Below are positions 52,343-62,404 of a stretch of 64,000 nt of DNA, piece after piece. The notes beneath the pieces were generated by a model, which was given only the letters and a program-made list of their open reading frames with translations, ran no database searches and was not told the DNA's origin. The stretch is taken from positions 1,178,001 to 1,242,000 of the forward strand of contig CBDCMR010000003.1 in assembly GCA_965219035.1 (NCBI GenBank), given 5' to 3'. This DNA comes from CBDCKN01 sp965219035. Its GTDB lineage: Bacteria > Gemmatimonadota > Gemmatimonadetes > Longimicrobiales > Gaopeijiaceae. Positions within the stretch are counted from its first letter, which is position 1. Each line of letters starts with the position of its first letter. The position numbers and the translations under genes are program-made.

Positions 52343-52604
52343 GAGGTATCCACCGCGCGCCCCGAGCTGAAACGGGCGATCAGCGGCTTCGGTTTTTTCG
52401 CGCTCGCATTCGGCTCGATGATCGGCGTCGGTTGGATCACCGCCTTGGGCGGCTGGTTCGAGCAAGCCGGCCCCGTCGGGGCGATGCTTGCCTTTACGCT
52501 GGGCGGCACGCTCATGCTGGTCATCGGGCTCTGTTACGCCGAGGTCACACCCATGCTTCCGGTGACCGGCGGAGAGGTGGCATACGCCTATAAGGCCTAC
52601 GGCA

Positions 52605-53931
52605 GGTCCGGTAAAGAGACATGGTACACACTTAAGTAAAGGGACATGGGTTACAGTCGGCACCTCTGAAAGGAGGAGGCCGATGCCGTTCGAGGAGACT
52701 CATGTCATGGAAGAGAGAACGCGGTTTATCGAAGAAGCCCATCGCAGTCTTCGGAGCTTTGCTGCGGTGTGCGATCGATACGGGATTAGTCGCAAGACGG
52801 GCTACAAGTGGATGGATCGATGGCGGCGAGCCGGGCCAGCAGGTCTGGAGAATCGAGCGAGTCGACCCGGGCATTGCCCATGGGCTACGCCTAGTGAGGT
52901 GGTCGAGACGATCCTCGAGGTTAGACGCAAGTATGACGACTTCGGGCCGAAGAAGATCCGGTGGTACCTGCAGACGCATCGGCCGGAGCTAGCACTGCCC
53001 TCACGACAAACGATGCACAACATCCTGGTGCGTCACGACCTGGTGCCGAGGCGTCGGCGAAGGGTGCGCCGCTGGCACCCGGGTCGACCCGATACCAACG
53101 CATCTGAACCGAACGGGACGTGGACGGCCGACTTCAAGGGCGAGTTCCCGATGGGTGACGGTGAGCTGTGCTACCCGCTTACTGTGCAGGACATGCATTC
53201 GAGGTTCGTACTGGAGTGTTGGGGTCGTCCGGACGTGACAATCGACGGCGTGATCCCAGTGTTCACGCGGCTATTTCGCCAACACGGTCTACCCGAACGG
53301 ATCCGTACGGACAACGGCACTCCCTTCGCTTCGAACGCACTAGGCCGTCTCTCTCGGCTGTCCGTGTGGTTCATTCAGGTGGGCATTCTGCCTGAGCTCA
53401 TCGAGCCTGGCTGCCCTCAGCAGAACGGCAAGCACGAGAACATGCACCTGGTGCTAAAGAGGCGTACCACCCGACCTCCGAGCTCCAACATGCGGACCCA
53501 GCAGCAAGCGTTTCGAAGATTCAGGAAGCTCTACAACGAAGTCCGGCCTCACGAGGCGTTGGACGGTGCCGTGCCCTCCAATCTCTACCGACCCTCACCT
53601 CGACCCTTCCCGAAGCAACTCGACCCGGTCACGTATCCGGGCCACTTCGAGACCCGGCTCGTCAGCACGAACGGTGGCATCCGCTGGTACGGGGACCGTG
53701 TGCCCGTCGGCCGACTCTTCGCTGGGCATGAAGTCGGACTGGAAGAGATTGACCACGGTCTCTTTGAGGTCTACTTCGGACCCATCTGGCTAGGACGCTT
53801 TGTTGAACCCAAACGCCTCATCTTCGACTCCCTCGGACGAGGGAAGAGACGAACTGGAGGCACTTGCAAAGGACGGAGAACTGTTACTCAGGTCTCTTGA
53901 CTTAACTGTTACCCAGGTCCTTTACCGCTCA
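52605..53931 (+). mobile_element. IS481-like element, copy B (1327 bp)
   Basis: Complete element from GGTCCGGTAAAG to CTTTACCGCTCA, flanked by the 3-bp target duplication GCA (52602-52604 and 53932-53934). Inverted ends share CGGTAAAG and a second internal motif 25 bases in. Inserted in the APC permease gene; the transposase is intact. Confidence 0.96.
52683..53900 (+). CDS. IS481-like DDE transposase (copy B)
   Basis: 405 residues; AAAGGAGG precedes the ATG. An N-terminal helix-turn-helix ('SFAAVCDRYGISRKTGYKWM') and a second winged-helix-like part ('KYDDFGPKKIRWYLQTHRPE') are followed by the rve core. Catalytic residues are Asp150 ('TWTADFKGEFPMG'), Asp210 ('RIRTDNGTPFAS') and Glu252 ('NGKHENMHLVLK'). 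'FRRFRKLYNEVRPHEALDGA' is the usual late motif of IS481-type enzymes. A C-terminal beta domain of about 80 residues extends to 31 bases from the element end. Intact and probably functional. Confidence 0.95.
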   Translation: MPFEETHVMEERTRFIEEAHRSLRSFAAVCDRYGISRKTGYKWMDRWRRAGPAGLENRASRPGHCPWATPSEVVETILEVRRKYDDFGPKKIRWYLQTHRPELALPSRQTMHNILVRHDLVPRRRRRVRRWHPGRPDTNASEPNGTWTADFKGEFPMGDGELCYPLTVQDMHSRFVLECWGRPDVTIDGVIPVFTRLFRQHGLPERIRTDNGTPFASNALGRLSRLSVWFIQVGILPELIEPGCPQQNGKHENMHLVLKRRTTRPPSSNMRTQQQAFRRFRKLYNEVRPHEALDGAVPSNLYRPSPRPFPKQLDPVTYPGHFETRLVSTNGGIRWYGDRVPVGRLFAGHEVGLEEIDHGLFEVYFGPIWLGRFVEPKRLIFDSLGRGKRRTGGTCKGRRTVTQVS

Positions 53932-56646
53932 GCACCTCCAGGGCCTTCGTCATCGGATGGTTCCTGGCTTTCGGCTATCTGTCCGTCTCGGCGTTCGAAG
54001 CCATTTCGGTAGGGTTGGTCCTCTCGTTCTTGGTCCCGCAGATCGACGTTCTTCCGCTCTACGAGATCGCGGGCTCGACGGTCTACGCATCGCACCTACT
54101 GCTGGCCCTCGTCTTTACTGGCTTCATCACCGCGATCAACTATTTCGGCGTGGCGATCGCCTCGCGGGTCCAGATCGCGCTGACGGCCCTTTTCCTGCTC
54201 TGCGCCGTCTTTTTTGTCGTCTCGGGCATCGCCAGCGGCGAGATCGGCAACCTGGCCCCCTATTTCGGGGACAGATCTCCCGGGAGTAGTGGCCTGAGGG
54301 GTGCCCTGGGGGGCATGCTCGCCGTCTTCGTGACGGTTCCATTCTGGTACGTCGGCTTCGACACGATTCCCCAGGCGGCCGAGGAGCGCAGAGAAAACTC
54401 GCCACTCCATCGGCTCGGCCTTTACGTCATCCTCGCCATCGTCGGCTCGACGATTTTCTATATTGCGATCATCCTCGGAGCAGGTATGACGGCGCCCTGG
54501 CGGAGCATCGTGGGCGAAGACCTGCCCACAGCCGCGGCGTTCGAGTCCCGGCTGCTTGTCAACCTCGTGCTCGTCGCCGGGTTGATCGGCCTGCTCACGA
54601 GTTGGAACGGCTTCTTCCTGGCGGGCTCCCGCGTGCTCTTTTCTCTGGGGCGCGCCCACATCATCCACGAATCCTTCGGCCAGACCCATCCTCGATACGG
54701 GACCCCCGCAAATGCGGTCCTGTTCAGCGGTCTGGTAACGTTCCTCTCCGCGTGCCTCGGGCGAGGGGCGATCATCGCGTTTGTCGACGTCGGCTCCTTT
54801 TGTATCGCGCTGGCGTTCCTGGGCGTGGCACTCTCGCTCGTCCAACTGCGCAAGAAGTTCCCACACATGGAGCGTCCGTACAGGATGCCCGGCGGTAACG
54901 CGCTTGCCTACGTGGCGGCCGCCGGCTCGCTGTTTATCCTGGCCGTGATGCTCATCCCTAACAGTCCGAGCGTGCTCGTCTGGCCTCTTGAATGGCTGAT
55001 CCTCGGGGCGCTCAGCGCCACGGGGATCGGATTCTGGTTCGCGGCTCGCCCGTACCGCCAGCGCGTCTCCGAAGAGGACCGGGCGCAACTGATTTTGGAG
55101 GACTATGCCTCGGATCGCATGGTCAAGAGGCGATAGCCATTCAGGGGTCCCCTCTCCCGATCGACACCCACGCGCGGACGAAGCGACCGCTTCCGGGGAA
55201 GGTCATCCGAAGGTCGGTTCCGGTGGCCGGGTCGAAGAGGAGGAAGGCGAGGCTGTTATATCGGGTGTCGAACAGATTGCGAACGGCCAGCGACACCTCG
55301 GCCCCTCTGACGCTCCACCGAATGCCGGCGTCGAACAAATCGGCACCATCGAGCATCTGTGTGTTCGCGTCGTCCAGGTACACGCCGCCTAGTCCACGGT
55401 GGCTCAGCGTAAGTCGGGTGGACGCGAAAACCTCGAACTGGGCCGTGCTCACGAATACCCGCCTCGGGATGTTCTTGAGCTGGTTGCCCTCATACTCACC
55501 GGACCGGAAGGTCACGGAGGTCAGCGTGGCGGATTGGGTGATTTCCAGCCGAGGAGAGACATGAAGCCGAAACCCGACTTCGGCGCCGCGGTGACGGCTT
55601 TCCAAGATGTTGCCGTATTTGAAGGTCCGAATGTCGAAGTCGATCTCGTCATCGAGCTGCTGATGATAGGCAGAGCCTGATATCTCCGCGTACCGGGGCG
55701 GGTCACCCAAAGGCACCTTCTGGAAGACCCCAACCTCGAACGCCGAAGAGCGCTGAGGCCGAAGATCCGAGCTCGACAAGTTGAAGGTCACCCCGGGCTG
55801 GCCGGACGGGATCAGGCGGGCGTCGTACAGCTGATCGAGTGACGGCGACTTGAAGGCCCGCGTCCAGGTGGCGAAGAGATGCCCAGTACTCGATGTGCCC
55901 CGGCTGTACATGAGGTTGAGCGCCAGACGGGGGGACCACTGACTGAACGTCGGAGGTGGTCCGGCTCCGGGTTCCGTGTCCTCGGGCCGGACCACGTCCA
56001 AGCGCAGTCCGGCGTTGAGCTGAACCCGCTGGCCGATCGGATGGAAGAGCTCGGCGTGTAGCGCGCCTCTCCAGAGCCTGCCTGCACCCTCACTCAGCGC
56101 CTCTCCGCACTCCTCCGGGTCACAATAGCGGCTGTCGTAGCCGGCCGACTCGCCCTCACCGCCGACGTTGAGCCTCGCCTGAGCAACTGAGGTCGCGTAG
56201 TGCGCGCGAGCCCACACGCTCCAGTCACGCTCGTCGTGAAGCTGGGTGTCTCCGAAGGACGGCGTGAGGAGTAGCGTTCGGACTCGCTCCTGGTCCACGG
56301 TGCGAACGCGCACATCCGTACGCAGCCGACCGTCTTCCCATGCGTGATCGGAGCCGAACGCCGCTTCCGCAGCCCAACGCGTCCGGAAGTCACCCTGGAA
56401 CGCCGGATGACTCGATCGAGGATCCCGGGCCAGTGCATCTGGGGCAAGAGAGCCCGGCTCCTCGTTCTTGAGCCTGATGGCGGAGAGCCGAGCACGCAGG
56501 GACCCGGATTCTGCGCCCGCAGTCTGGTACGACACGCTGGACATGAGTTGGCTAGACTCGGAGCGCTCGCGGTATCCGTGGTCGCGCTCGAAGTTCACCG
56601 TAGCCTCCACACTACCTGAACCAAACGCCTGTTCCGCCAGGCGCTG

Positions 56647-57973
56647 GGTCCGGTAAAGAGACATGGTACACACTTAAGTAAAGGGACATGGGTTACAGTC
56701 GGCACCTCTGAAAGGAGGAGGCCGATGCCGTTCGAGGAGACTCATGTCATGGAAGAGAGAACGCGGTTTATCGAAGAAGCCCATCGCAGTCTTCGGAGCT
56801 TTGCTGCGGTGTGCGATCGATACGGGATTAGTCGCAAGACAGGCTACAAGTGGATGGATCGATGGCGGCGAGCCGGGCCAGCAGGTCTGGAGAATCGAGC
56901 GAGTCGACCCGGGCATTGCCCATGGGCTACGCCTAGTGAGGTGGTCGAGACGATCCTCGAGGTTAGACGCAAGTATGACGACTTCGGGCCGAAGAAGATC
57001 CGGTGGTACCTGCAGACGCATCGGCCGGAGCTAGCACTGCCCTCACGACAGACGATGCACAACATCCTGGTGCGTCACGACCTGGTGCCGAGGCGTCGGC
57101 GAAGGGTGCGCCGCTGGCACCCGGGTCGACCCGATACCAACGCATCTGAACCGAACGGGACGTGGACGGCCGACTTCAAGGGCGAGTTCCCGATGGGTGA
57201 CGGTGAGCTGTGCTACCCGCTTACTGTGCAGGACATGCATTCGAGGTTCGTACTGGAGTGTTGGGGTCGTCCGGACGTGACAATCGACGGCGTGATCCCA
57301 GTGTTCACGCGGCTATTTCGCCAACACGGTCTACCCGAACGGATCCGTACGGACAACGGCACTCCCTTCGCTTCGAACGCACTAGGCCGTCTCTCTCGGC
57401 TGTCCGTGTGGTTCATTCAGGTGGGCATTCTGCCTGAGCTCATCGAGCCTGGCTGCCCTCAGCAGAACGGCAAGCACGAGAACATGCACCTGGTGCTAAA
57501 GAGGCGTACCACCCGACCTCCGAGCTCCAACATGCGGACCCAGCAGCAAGCGTTTCGAAGATTCAGGAAGCTCTACAACGAAGTCCGGCCTCACGAGGCG
57601 TTGGACGGTGCCGTGCCCTCCAATCTCTACCGACCCTCACCTCGACCCTTCCCGAAGCAACTCGACCCGGTCACGTATCCGGGCCACTTCGAGACCCGGC
57701 TCGTCAGCACGAACGGTGGCATCCGCTGGTACGGGGACCGTGTGCCCGTCGGCCGACTCTTCGCTGGGCATGAAGTCGGACTGGAAGAGATTGACCACGG
57801 TCTCTTTGAGGTCTACTTCGGACCCATCTGGCTAGGACGCTTTGTTGAACCCAAACGCCTCATCTTCGACTCCCTCGGACGAGGGAAGAGACGAACTGGA
57901 GGCACTTGCAAAGGACGGAGAACTGTTACTCAGGTCTCTTGACTTAACTGTTACCCAGGTCCTTTACCGCTCA
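56647..57973 (+). mobile_element. IS481-like element, copy C (1327 bp)
   Basis: Same length and ends as copy B, flanked by the target duplication CTG (56644-56646 and 57974-57976). I noticed only two base differences from copy B, both silent in the transposase. Inserted in a TonB receptor gene transcribed the other way. Confidence 0.96.
56725..57942 (+). CDS. IS481-like DDE transposase (copy C)
   Basis: 405 residues, identical in protein sequence to copy B as far as I can see, with the same AAAGGAGG ribosome-binding site, helix-turn-helix and D150/D210/E252 catalytic residues. Intact. Confidence 0.95.
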   Translation: MPFEETHVMEERTRFIEEAHRSLRSFAAVCDRYGISRKTGYKWMDRWRRAGPAGLENRASRPGHCPWATPSEVVETILEVRRKYDDFGPKKIRWYLQTHRPELALPSRQTMHNILVRHDLVPRRRRRVRRWHPGRPDTNASEPNGTWTADFKGEFPMGDGELCYPLTVQDMHSRFVLECWGRPDVTIDGVIPVFTRLFRQHGLPERIRTDNGTPFASNALGRLSRLSVWFIQVGILPELIEPGCPQQNGKHENMHLVLKRRTTRPPSSNMRTQQQAFRRFRKLYNEVRPHEALDGAVPSNLYRPSPRPFPKQLDPVTYPGHFETRLVSTNGGIRWYGDRVPVGRLFAGHEVGLEEIDHGLFEVYFGPIWLGRFVEPKRLIFDSLGRGKRRTGGTCKGRRTVTQVS

Positions 57974-58739
57974 CTGACAACCCGGCGTCGCCCCACGAGC
58001 CCCCTCTCAGTGCGCCACTGACCCCGGCTGGTCTCGATCCACCGCGGGTCATGACGTGTACCACGGCACCGAGCGCTGCATCGCCATAGACCACCGACGC
58101 CGAGCCACGAAGAACCTCGATCCTCTCGATCGCGGAAACAGGGATCTGACTCCATTCGGCCAGGCCGGTGCGCGTGTCGTTGGCCGGGGTTCCATCGATC
58201 GTCAGAAGTACGTACGACGTTTCGCCACCTCCAAAGAAGCCACGGGCCACCGCCATCGGTAACTGGCCGGCGCCGTCACGCTCGACGAAGGTGAGTCCGG
58301 GAACGTGCTGGAGGATCTCCCAGAGGTTTCTAGCGTGTAGACCCTCTATGTCCGATCGAGTGAGAACACTCGTAGCCGCGACGGACTCCCGGAGCAGAGT
58401 CGGGGTCCGGTGGGCCACCACGATGATCTCATCAAGGCGAAAGGACACCGTCGGGACGGAATCGGTCTGCGCGCGCAGGACCATCGGTCGGAACGCGAGT
58501 CCCACGATGATGAGTCCATGGAGGAGAAATCGGACCCGTCTGGGGGAACACGTCGAAGGGCAGGCGCGCGATCGTCTCGCGGCTCGGACATTCGCTCGTT
58601 CCGATCGGGACTTCGGGTCGGCACCCCGAGCGGAGCGGACGATAAGGAGTAGGCGAGATGTCACGTCGGTCATCCCCTGGAAGGCGGTGAAGAGCTTCCA
58701 AAGGAGTGGGGATCACACTGACTGAGGGGCAGCGACAGC

Positions 58740-60212
58740 CTAAGGGGGGGATGGCCGATGGCCACTGTGAACCGGAATCCCGCGAAAGCCGCTGAACGAC
58801 GCCGTCGGTGTATACGGACGGTCCGCGAACTCCATTCTAAGGATGCGGCCCGGCCCCACGGGGTCCTCCACACTCTCCATCTCCGTAAACAACACATCTA
58901 TACTACCGTTACGGTCGAAGTCGCCCAGAACCGGGGTTCCAAAGCCGCCTCCACCAACCTTCGTATAAAGGAGTTCGCCCGAGGTGCCCGAGAGCACAGT
59001 AAATTCGCTCTCCTGGTTGGGGAGCCCGGTGCCCACGAGCCAGACATCCTCGACGCCATCGAGGTCAAAGTCGGCCGAGATGGGCGAGGCGAACAAGATT
59101 GTGGACAGCTCCGTCCGCCATAGCAGGTCTCCGGTCGATCCATCGAGAACGACCACTGCGCTTGCGACCGGTTCCCAGGTTTCGGGAAGACTGAAGTTAA
59201 ACGAATGGAAAGCGGCGACGACGTCGAGCGTGCCGTCGCTGGTGAGATCCGCCAACAGCGGATTCGCGGTACCATACAATACTTCGTCCGCATAGCTCCA
59301 CAGCCTAGATCCATCGATTGAGACCGCGTGGACCCCACCGCAAAAATCGGCACCCACCAGCTCCGGAAGAGCGTCCCCGGTTAGGTCGCCCCACATAGGC
59401 GAGGCGATGAATCCCCCCTCCAGACAGGCAGACGCAATCCCGGCGCGGTACGAAAAGCGGTCGGTGGACTCGTCGAATTGCAACCAATGGAGTCTGCCCG
59501 GGGATTTCTCCCCCCCGGAGCCGATGGCAACGAGTAACTCGCCGGTAAGAAGCCGCACGACGGCGGGGCTCGAGTAAACCAGTTGGTTCGCGGGCTCGAA
59601 CCAGGTTTGCAACAACGACCCATCCGGTCGTAATGCGAGCAGTCGGCCGGGGGCGTGGCTGTTGCCTCCTCCCGCAGAGACAAACAGGGTCTGGGCCTCG
59701 ATCGAGGCTCCCACGACGGAGGACGTGTTGCCAGACGAGTCGTTTCCGGGAAACTCGTCCGCATAAGTCTGGGCGAGTGACCAGAGGCGCTCGCCGTCCA
59801 CCCCCGACAACGCGGCCACGTCCATGGTTCGGCCCCCGACAAGGAGGTCCTCGACGCCATCGCCGTTGACATCGACACAGTATGGATACGAATAACTGGC
59901 GCTCCCCATCGCGGATTGCCAAAGAACGCTTCCAGTTATTGCGTCGAGCGCGATCAGATAACTTATGTCGGGCCGGTCGAACACCGATATAGGAACCAGC
60001 GCTTCGAGACGTCCATCGCCGTCGAGGTCACAGACAGTCGGGGACCCCTCGACACCCCCCGCCATCATAACTGACCAGCAAGGGGTCAACTCGTCCTCCG
60101 GACATGAAGTTACGGCGGCACCGGCTGCGGACGCCGCCTCAGAGCCACACCCACACAAGCTCATGATTCCCATCGGCGGAAGCACAGCGGCGATGTAAAG
60201 GGTCGTTTTCAT
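58740..60212 (-). CDS. FG-GAP/VCBS-repeat lipoprotein
   Basis: 490 residues from the ATG at 60212; the frame is open to 60620, but the ATG at 60212 gives a lipoprotein signal (LPPMGIMSLCGCG). At least six FG-GAP-like blades with calcium-binding D-x-D-x-D-G loops are visible: 'TVCDLDGDGRLEALVP', 'YCVDVNGDGVEDLLVG', 'MWGDLTGDALPELVGA', 'LLADLTSDGTLDVVAA', 'ISADFDLDGVEDVWLV', 'VLGDFDRNGSIDVLFT'. In between, 'IALDAITGSVLWQSA' and 'VVLDGSTGDLLWRTE' are PQQ-like blade motifs, so the propeller is of the mixed FG-GAP/PQQ-like type. Expected on the cell surface or periplasm, binding rather than catalytic. Confidence 0.88.
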   Translation of the reverse strand: MKTTLYIAAVLPPMGIMSLCGCGSEAASAAGAAVTSCPEDELTPCWSVMMAGGVEGSPTVCDLDGDGRLEALVPISVFDRPDISYLIALDAITGSVLWQSAMGSASYSYPYCVDVNGDGVEDLLVGGRTMDVAALSGVDGERLWSLAQTYADEFPGNDSSGNTSSVVGASIEAQTLFVSAGGGNSHAPGRLLALRPDGSLLQTWFEPANQLVYSSPAVVRLLTGELLVAIGSGGEKSPGRLHWLQFDESTDRFSYRAGIASACLEGGFIASPMWGDLTGDALPELVGADFCGGVHAVSIDGSRLWSYADEVLYGTANPLLADLTSDGTLDVVAAFHSFNFSLPETWEPVASAVVVLDGSTGDLLWRTELSTILFASPISADFDLDGVEDVWLVGTGLPNQESEFTVLSGTSGELLYTKVGGGGFGTPVLGDFDRNGSIDVLFTEMESVEDPVGPGRILRMEFADRPYTPTASFSGFRGIPVHSGHRPSPP

Positions 60213-60609
60213 AATGCTCGCGTTCCCCGCCTCTTGCAGAACATTGGCGAGTTTGCTGGAGATACCTCCGCTTGTCAAATGTGTGCAGCTCCTCATGGTG
60301 GAGGAGATGGCTCTTGGCAACAGCGGTTTGCCGTACCTCTGTGCGCCGAGTATTTTGCCCTCACGCACTCCAGTGCCCCCTAGGAGTGCGACCCGCTCGA
60401 CCCCCGTCTTCGAGGATGCCGGGGCCAGTCGACGGCTCCAAACGCAAACGCCCCGCCGGTCAGGAGAACTGGGGTGGGCGCTACTGCAGGTCCCCGTCTT
60501 GGCGAGACGGTTGAGCGCTAGATGGGCTTGCGCTTCGTCGTCGAAGGAGGCACTGGCCTCTCTTGGCTGGAACCAGTAGAGAGACACAACGAACCGCAAC
60601 GGAGGAACC
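60213..60609. other. Divergent promoter region, no gene recognised
   Basis: About 400 bases between the FG-GAP lipoprotein and the amidase. Long open frames cross it on both strands but have no ribosome-binding sites or family resemblance. Presumed to contain both promoters. Confidence 0.45.
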
Positions 60610-62346
60610 ATGAATGCCAAGACCGTTCGAGAGCATCCTCAATCGCGACGTCGCTTTCTTGGGTATTTCTCCGGCATCGGTTTGTCGTCCACACTCATGC
60701 CGGGCGCGCTGTGGGCAAAGGTCCACGAGACCCAGGATCAGACAATCACGCTCGAGATGGTGAAGGCCGCTTCGCAAATCGCCGGCCTGGATTTCAACCA
60801 GGAAGAACTCGAGATGATGGTCGAAGGTGTACGCGAGAGTCTCGAAACTATTGAGGAAATCAGAGAAACTCACCTCGACAACAGCGTGCCACCGCCTTTT
60901 TACTTCAATCCCGTCGTACCGGGAACGGCCGCCGATCGGAACGAGGGGTCGCTCGTGCTGAGCGCTCTACCAGCCGTGACCCGTCCGTCACGACTCGAGG
61001 AGGTGGCGTTTTGGCCCGTGACGCGGCTCGCGCAGTTAATCGAGTCGCGTCAGGTCGCGCCGAGCGAGCTGACGGAGATGTATTTGAATCGGCTCAAACG
61101 TTACAACGGGACGTTGAACTGCGTGGTAACGCTCACCGAACGCCGGGCCCGGGAGCAGGCCGCACAGGCCGACGCCGAGATTGCAGCAGGTCGGTACCGT
61201 GGTCCGCTGCACGGTATTCCTTGGGGAGTCAAAGACATCATCGCCGTCGCAGGATACCGAACGACGTGGGGTGCGGCGCAGTTCGAGGATCAGGTCTTCG
61301 ACTACGACGCGACCGTCGTGGAGCGTCTGGACGAAGCGGGCGCGATTCTAATTGCGAAGCTGACTACCGGTGAGCTGGCCTTTGGAGATACCTGGTTTGG
61401 TGGTCGCACCAACAACCCATGGGACCCGCAGCAAGGCTCGAGCGGCTCGTCAGCGGGCTCAGGCTCGGCGACGGCTGCGGGCCTCGTCGGCTTCGGCATA
61501 GGGACCGACACCGGAGGATCCATTCTCTCGCCCTCGGTGCGATGCGGTGTCGTGGGACTGAGACCGACGTTTGGACGCGTGAGTCGGTATGGAGCCATGG
61601 CCGCGGGCTACAGCCTCGACAAGATCGGGCCGATGTGTCGCATGGCCGAAGACTGTGCAGTCGTTTTGCACGCCATTGCAGGGCCGGACGGTAAAGACCT
61701 CGCGGTGCCGCGCGACGTGCCATTCAACTGGGACGCGAACCTGGATATAGGAACTCTTCGCGTTGGGTACTTCGCGTCGGCGTTTGATGAACAGCGCTTG
61801 GACGACCTTGGTCGGCGCACCCGGCGTCCGCAGCAACGTGCGGAGGATACAGCGAACGCCAAGGCGGTACTGGATACCCTCCGGTCGATGGGCTTGCCAC
61901 TCCAAGCTGTGGAGATCCCCCAAAACCGTCTCATTTATTTCATCGAATACGTCGAGCGGGCGGCAGGCTTCCAAGAATTCACACGCACACGCCAGGACCT
62001 GGGCCTGCGGAGGCAAAACCACCGCGGAGAGCTTCGTGTCTCACAGCTGGTGCCGGCGGTCGAGTACCTCCAGGCGAATCGCATTCGGATGCTTCTCATG
62101 CAGGAGTTAGCCGAGGCGATGGACGGGATCGATGTCCTCGTTGCGCCGTATCGATCGATCAATCCGCTCACCAGCATGACGGGTCACCCGGTCGTTGCGG
62201 TTCCCAACGGCTTCACGGGGCAGGGCACTCCCACCGGCATTGCGTTTGTCGGCGCCGTCTACGGTGAGGACAAGCTCCTCGCTTTGGCGAAGGCGTACCA
62301 GGACACGGCGGGTTTCTATCGAAGACGTCCCGATCTCGGTGGTTGA
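60610..62346 (+). CDS. Tat-exported amidase (amidase-signature family)
   Basis: 578 residues; GGAGGAA precedes the ATG. A Tat signal (QSRRRFLGYFSGIGLSS) is followed by a helical region and then the amidase-signature domain. The Ser-cisSer-Lys triad is visible: Lys in 'IPWGVKDIIAVAGYRT' (about 205), the Gly/Ser-rich loop 'GSSGSSAGSGSATAAG' (about 278-293) and nucleophile Ser in 'GIGTDTGGSILSPS' (about 302). 'GLRPTFGRVSRYG' is the usual next motif. GatA-like in the core but exported, so it is a scavenging or detoxifying amidase rather than a tRNA amidotransferase. Substrate unknown. Confidence 0.94.
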   Translation: MNAKTVREHPQSRRRFLGYFSGIGLSSTLMPGALWAKVHETQDQTITLEMVKAASQIAGLDFNQEELEMMVEGVRESLETIEEIRETHLDNSVPPPFYFNPVVPGTAADRNEGSLVLSALPAVTRPSRLEEVAFWPVTRLAQLIESRQVAPSELTEMYLNRLKRYNGTLNCVVTLTERRAREQAAQADAEIAAGRYRGPLHGIPWGVKDIIAVAGYRTTWGAAQFEDQVFDYDATVVERLDEAGAILIAKLTTGELAFGDTWFGGRTNNPWDPQQGSSGSSAGSGSATAAGLVGFGIGTDTGGSILSPSVRCGVVGLRPTFGRVSRYGAMAAGYSLDKIGPMCRMAEDCAVVLHAIAGPDGKDLAVPRDVPFNWDANLDIGTLRVGYFASAFDEQRLDDLGRRTRRPQQRAEDTANAKAVLDTLRSMGLPLQAVEIPQNRLIYFIEYVERAAGFQEFTRTRQDLGLRRQNHRGELRVSQLVPAVEYLQANRIRMLLMQELAEAMDGIDVLVAPYRSINPLTSMTGHPVVAVPNGFTGQGTPTGIAFVGAVYGEDKLLALAKAYQDTAGFYRRRPDLGG

Positions 62347-62404
62347 GTTGGTGCTCCCTGAATCCCTGAGTAATCTGTCCCTCCGAGCGCGAACATCATG
62401 GAGG

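Larger units (their letters stand above)
52281..55136 (+). pseudogene. APC-superfamily amino-acid permease, split by IS481-like copy B
   Basis: The N-terminal part ('ELKRAISGFGFFALAFGSMI', 'GVGWITALGGWFEQAGPVG', 'PMLPVTGGEVAYAYKAYG') carries the conserved GS(M/I)IG(V/S)GW of APC transporters. It breaks at 52604 and resumes at 53935 with 'TSRAFVIGWFLAFGYLSVSA', in frame after removing the element and one GCA. About ten membrane helices remain, ending at 55136. A 17-bp tandem duplication (52311-52342) sits in the first codons and shifts the frame relative to the best start, the GTG at 52281. It would have imported amino acids or amines by cation symport or exchange. Doubly broken. Confidence 0.9.
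55141..58673 (-). pseudogene. TonB-dependent receptor (FecA/BtuB-like), split by IS481-like copy C
   Basis: From the ATG at 58673 a signal-like segment ('LLHGLIIVGLAFRPMVLRAQ') leads to 'VSFRLDEIIVVAHRTPTLLR', a plug domain ('ARNLWEILQHVPGLTFVERD', 'ETSYVLLTIDGTPANDTRTG', 'IPVSAIERIEVLRGSASVVY'). It breaks at 57974 after 'GGSWGDAGLS'. The barrel resumes at 56646 ('QRLAEQAFGSGSVEATVNFE') and ends at 55141 with 'GSGRFVRAWVSIGRGDP'. Removing the element plus one target repeat leaves the two halves one base out of frame, so a further indel exists. No STN domain, unlike the receptor at 11906. Its 3' end is four bases from the convergent permease stop. Confidence 0.9.
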
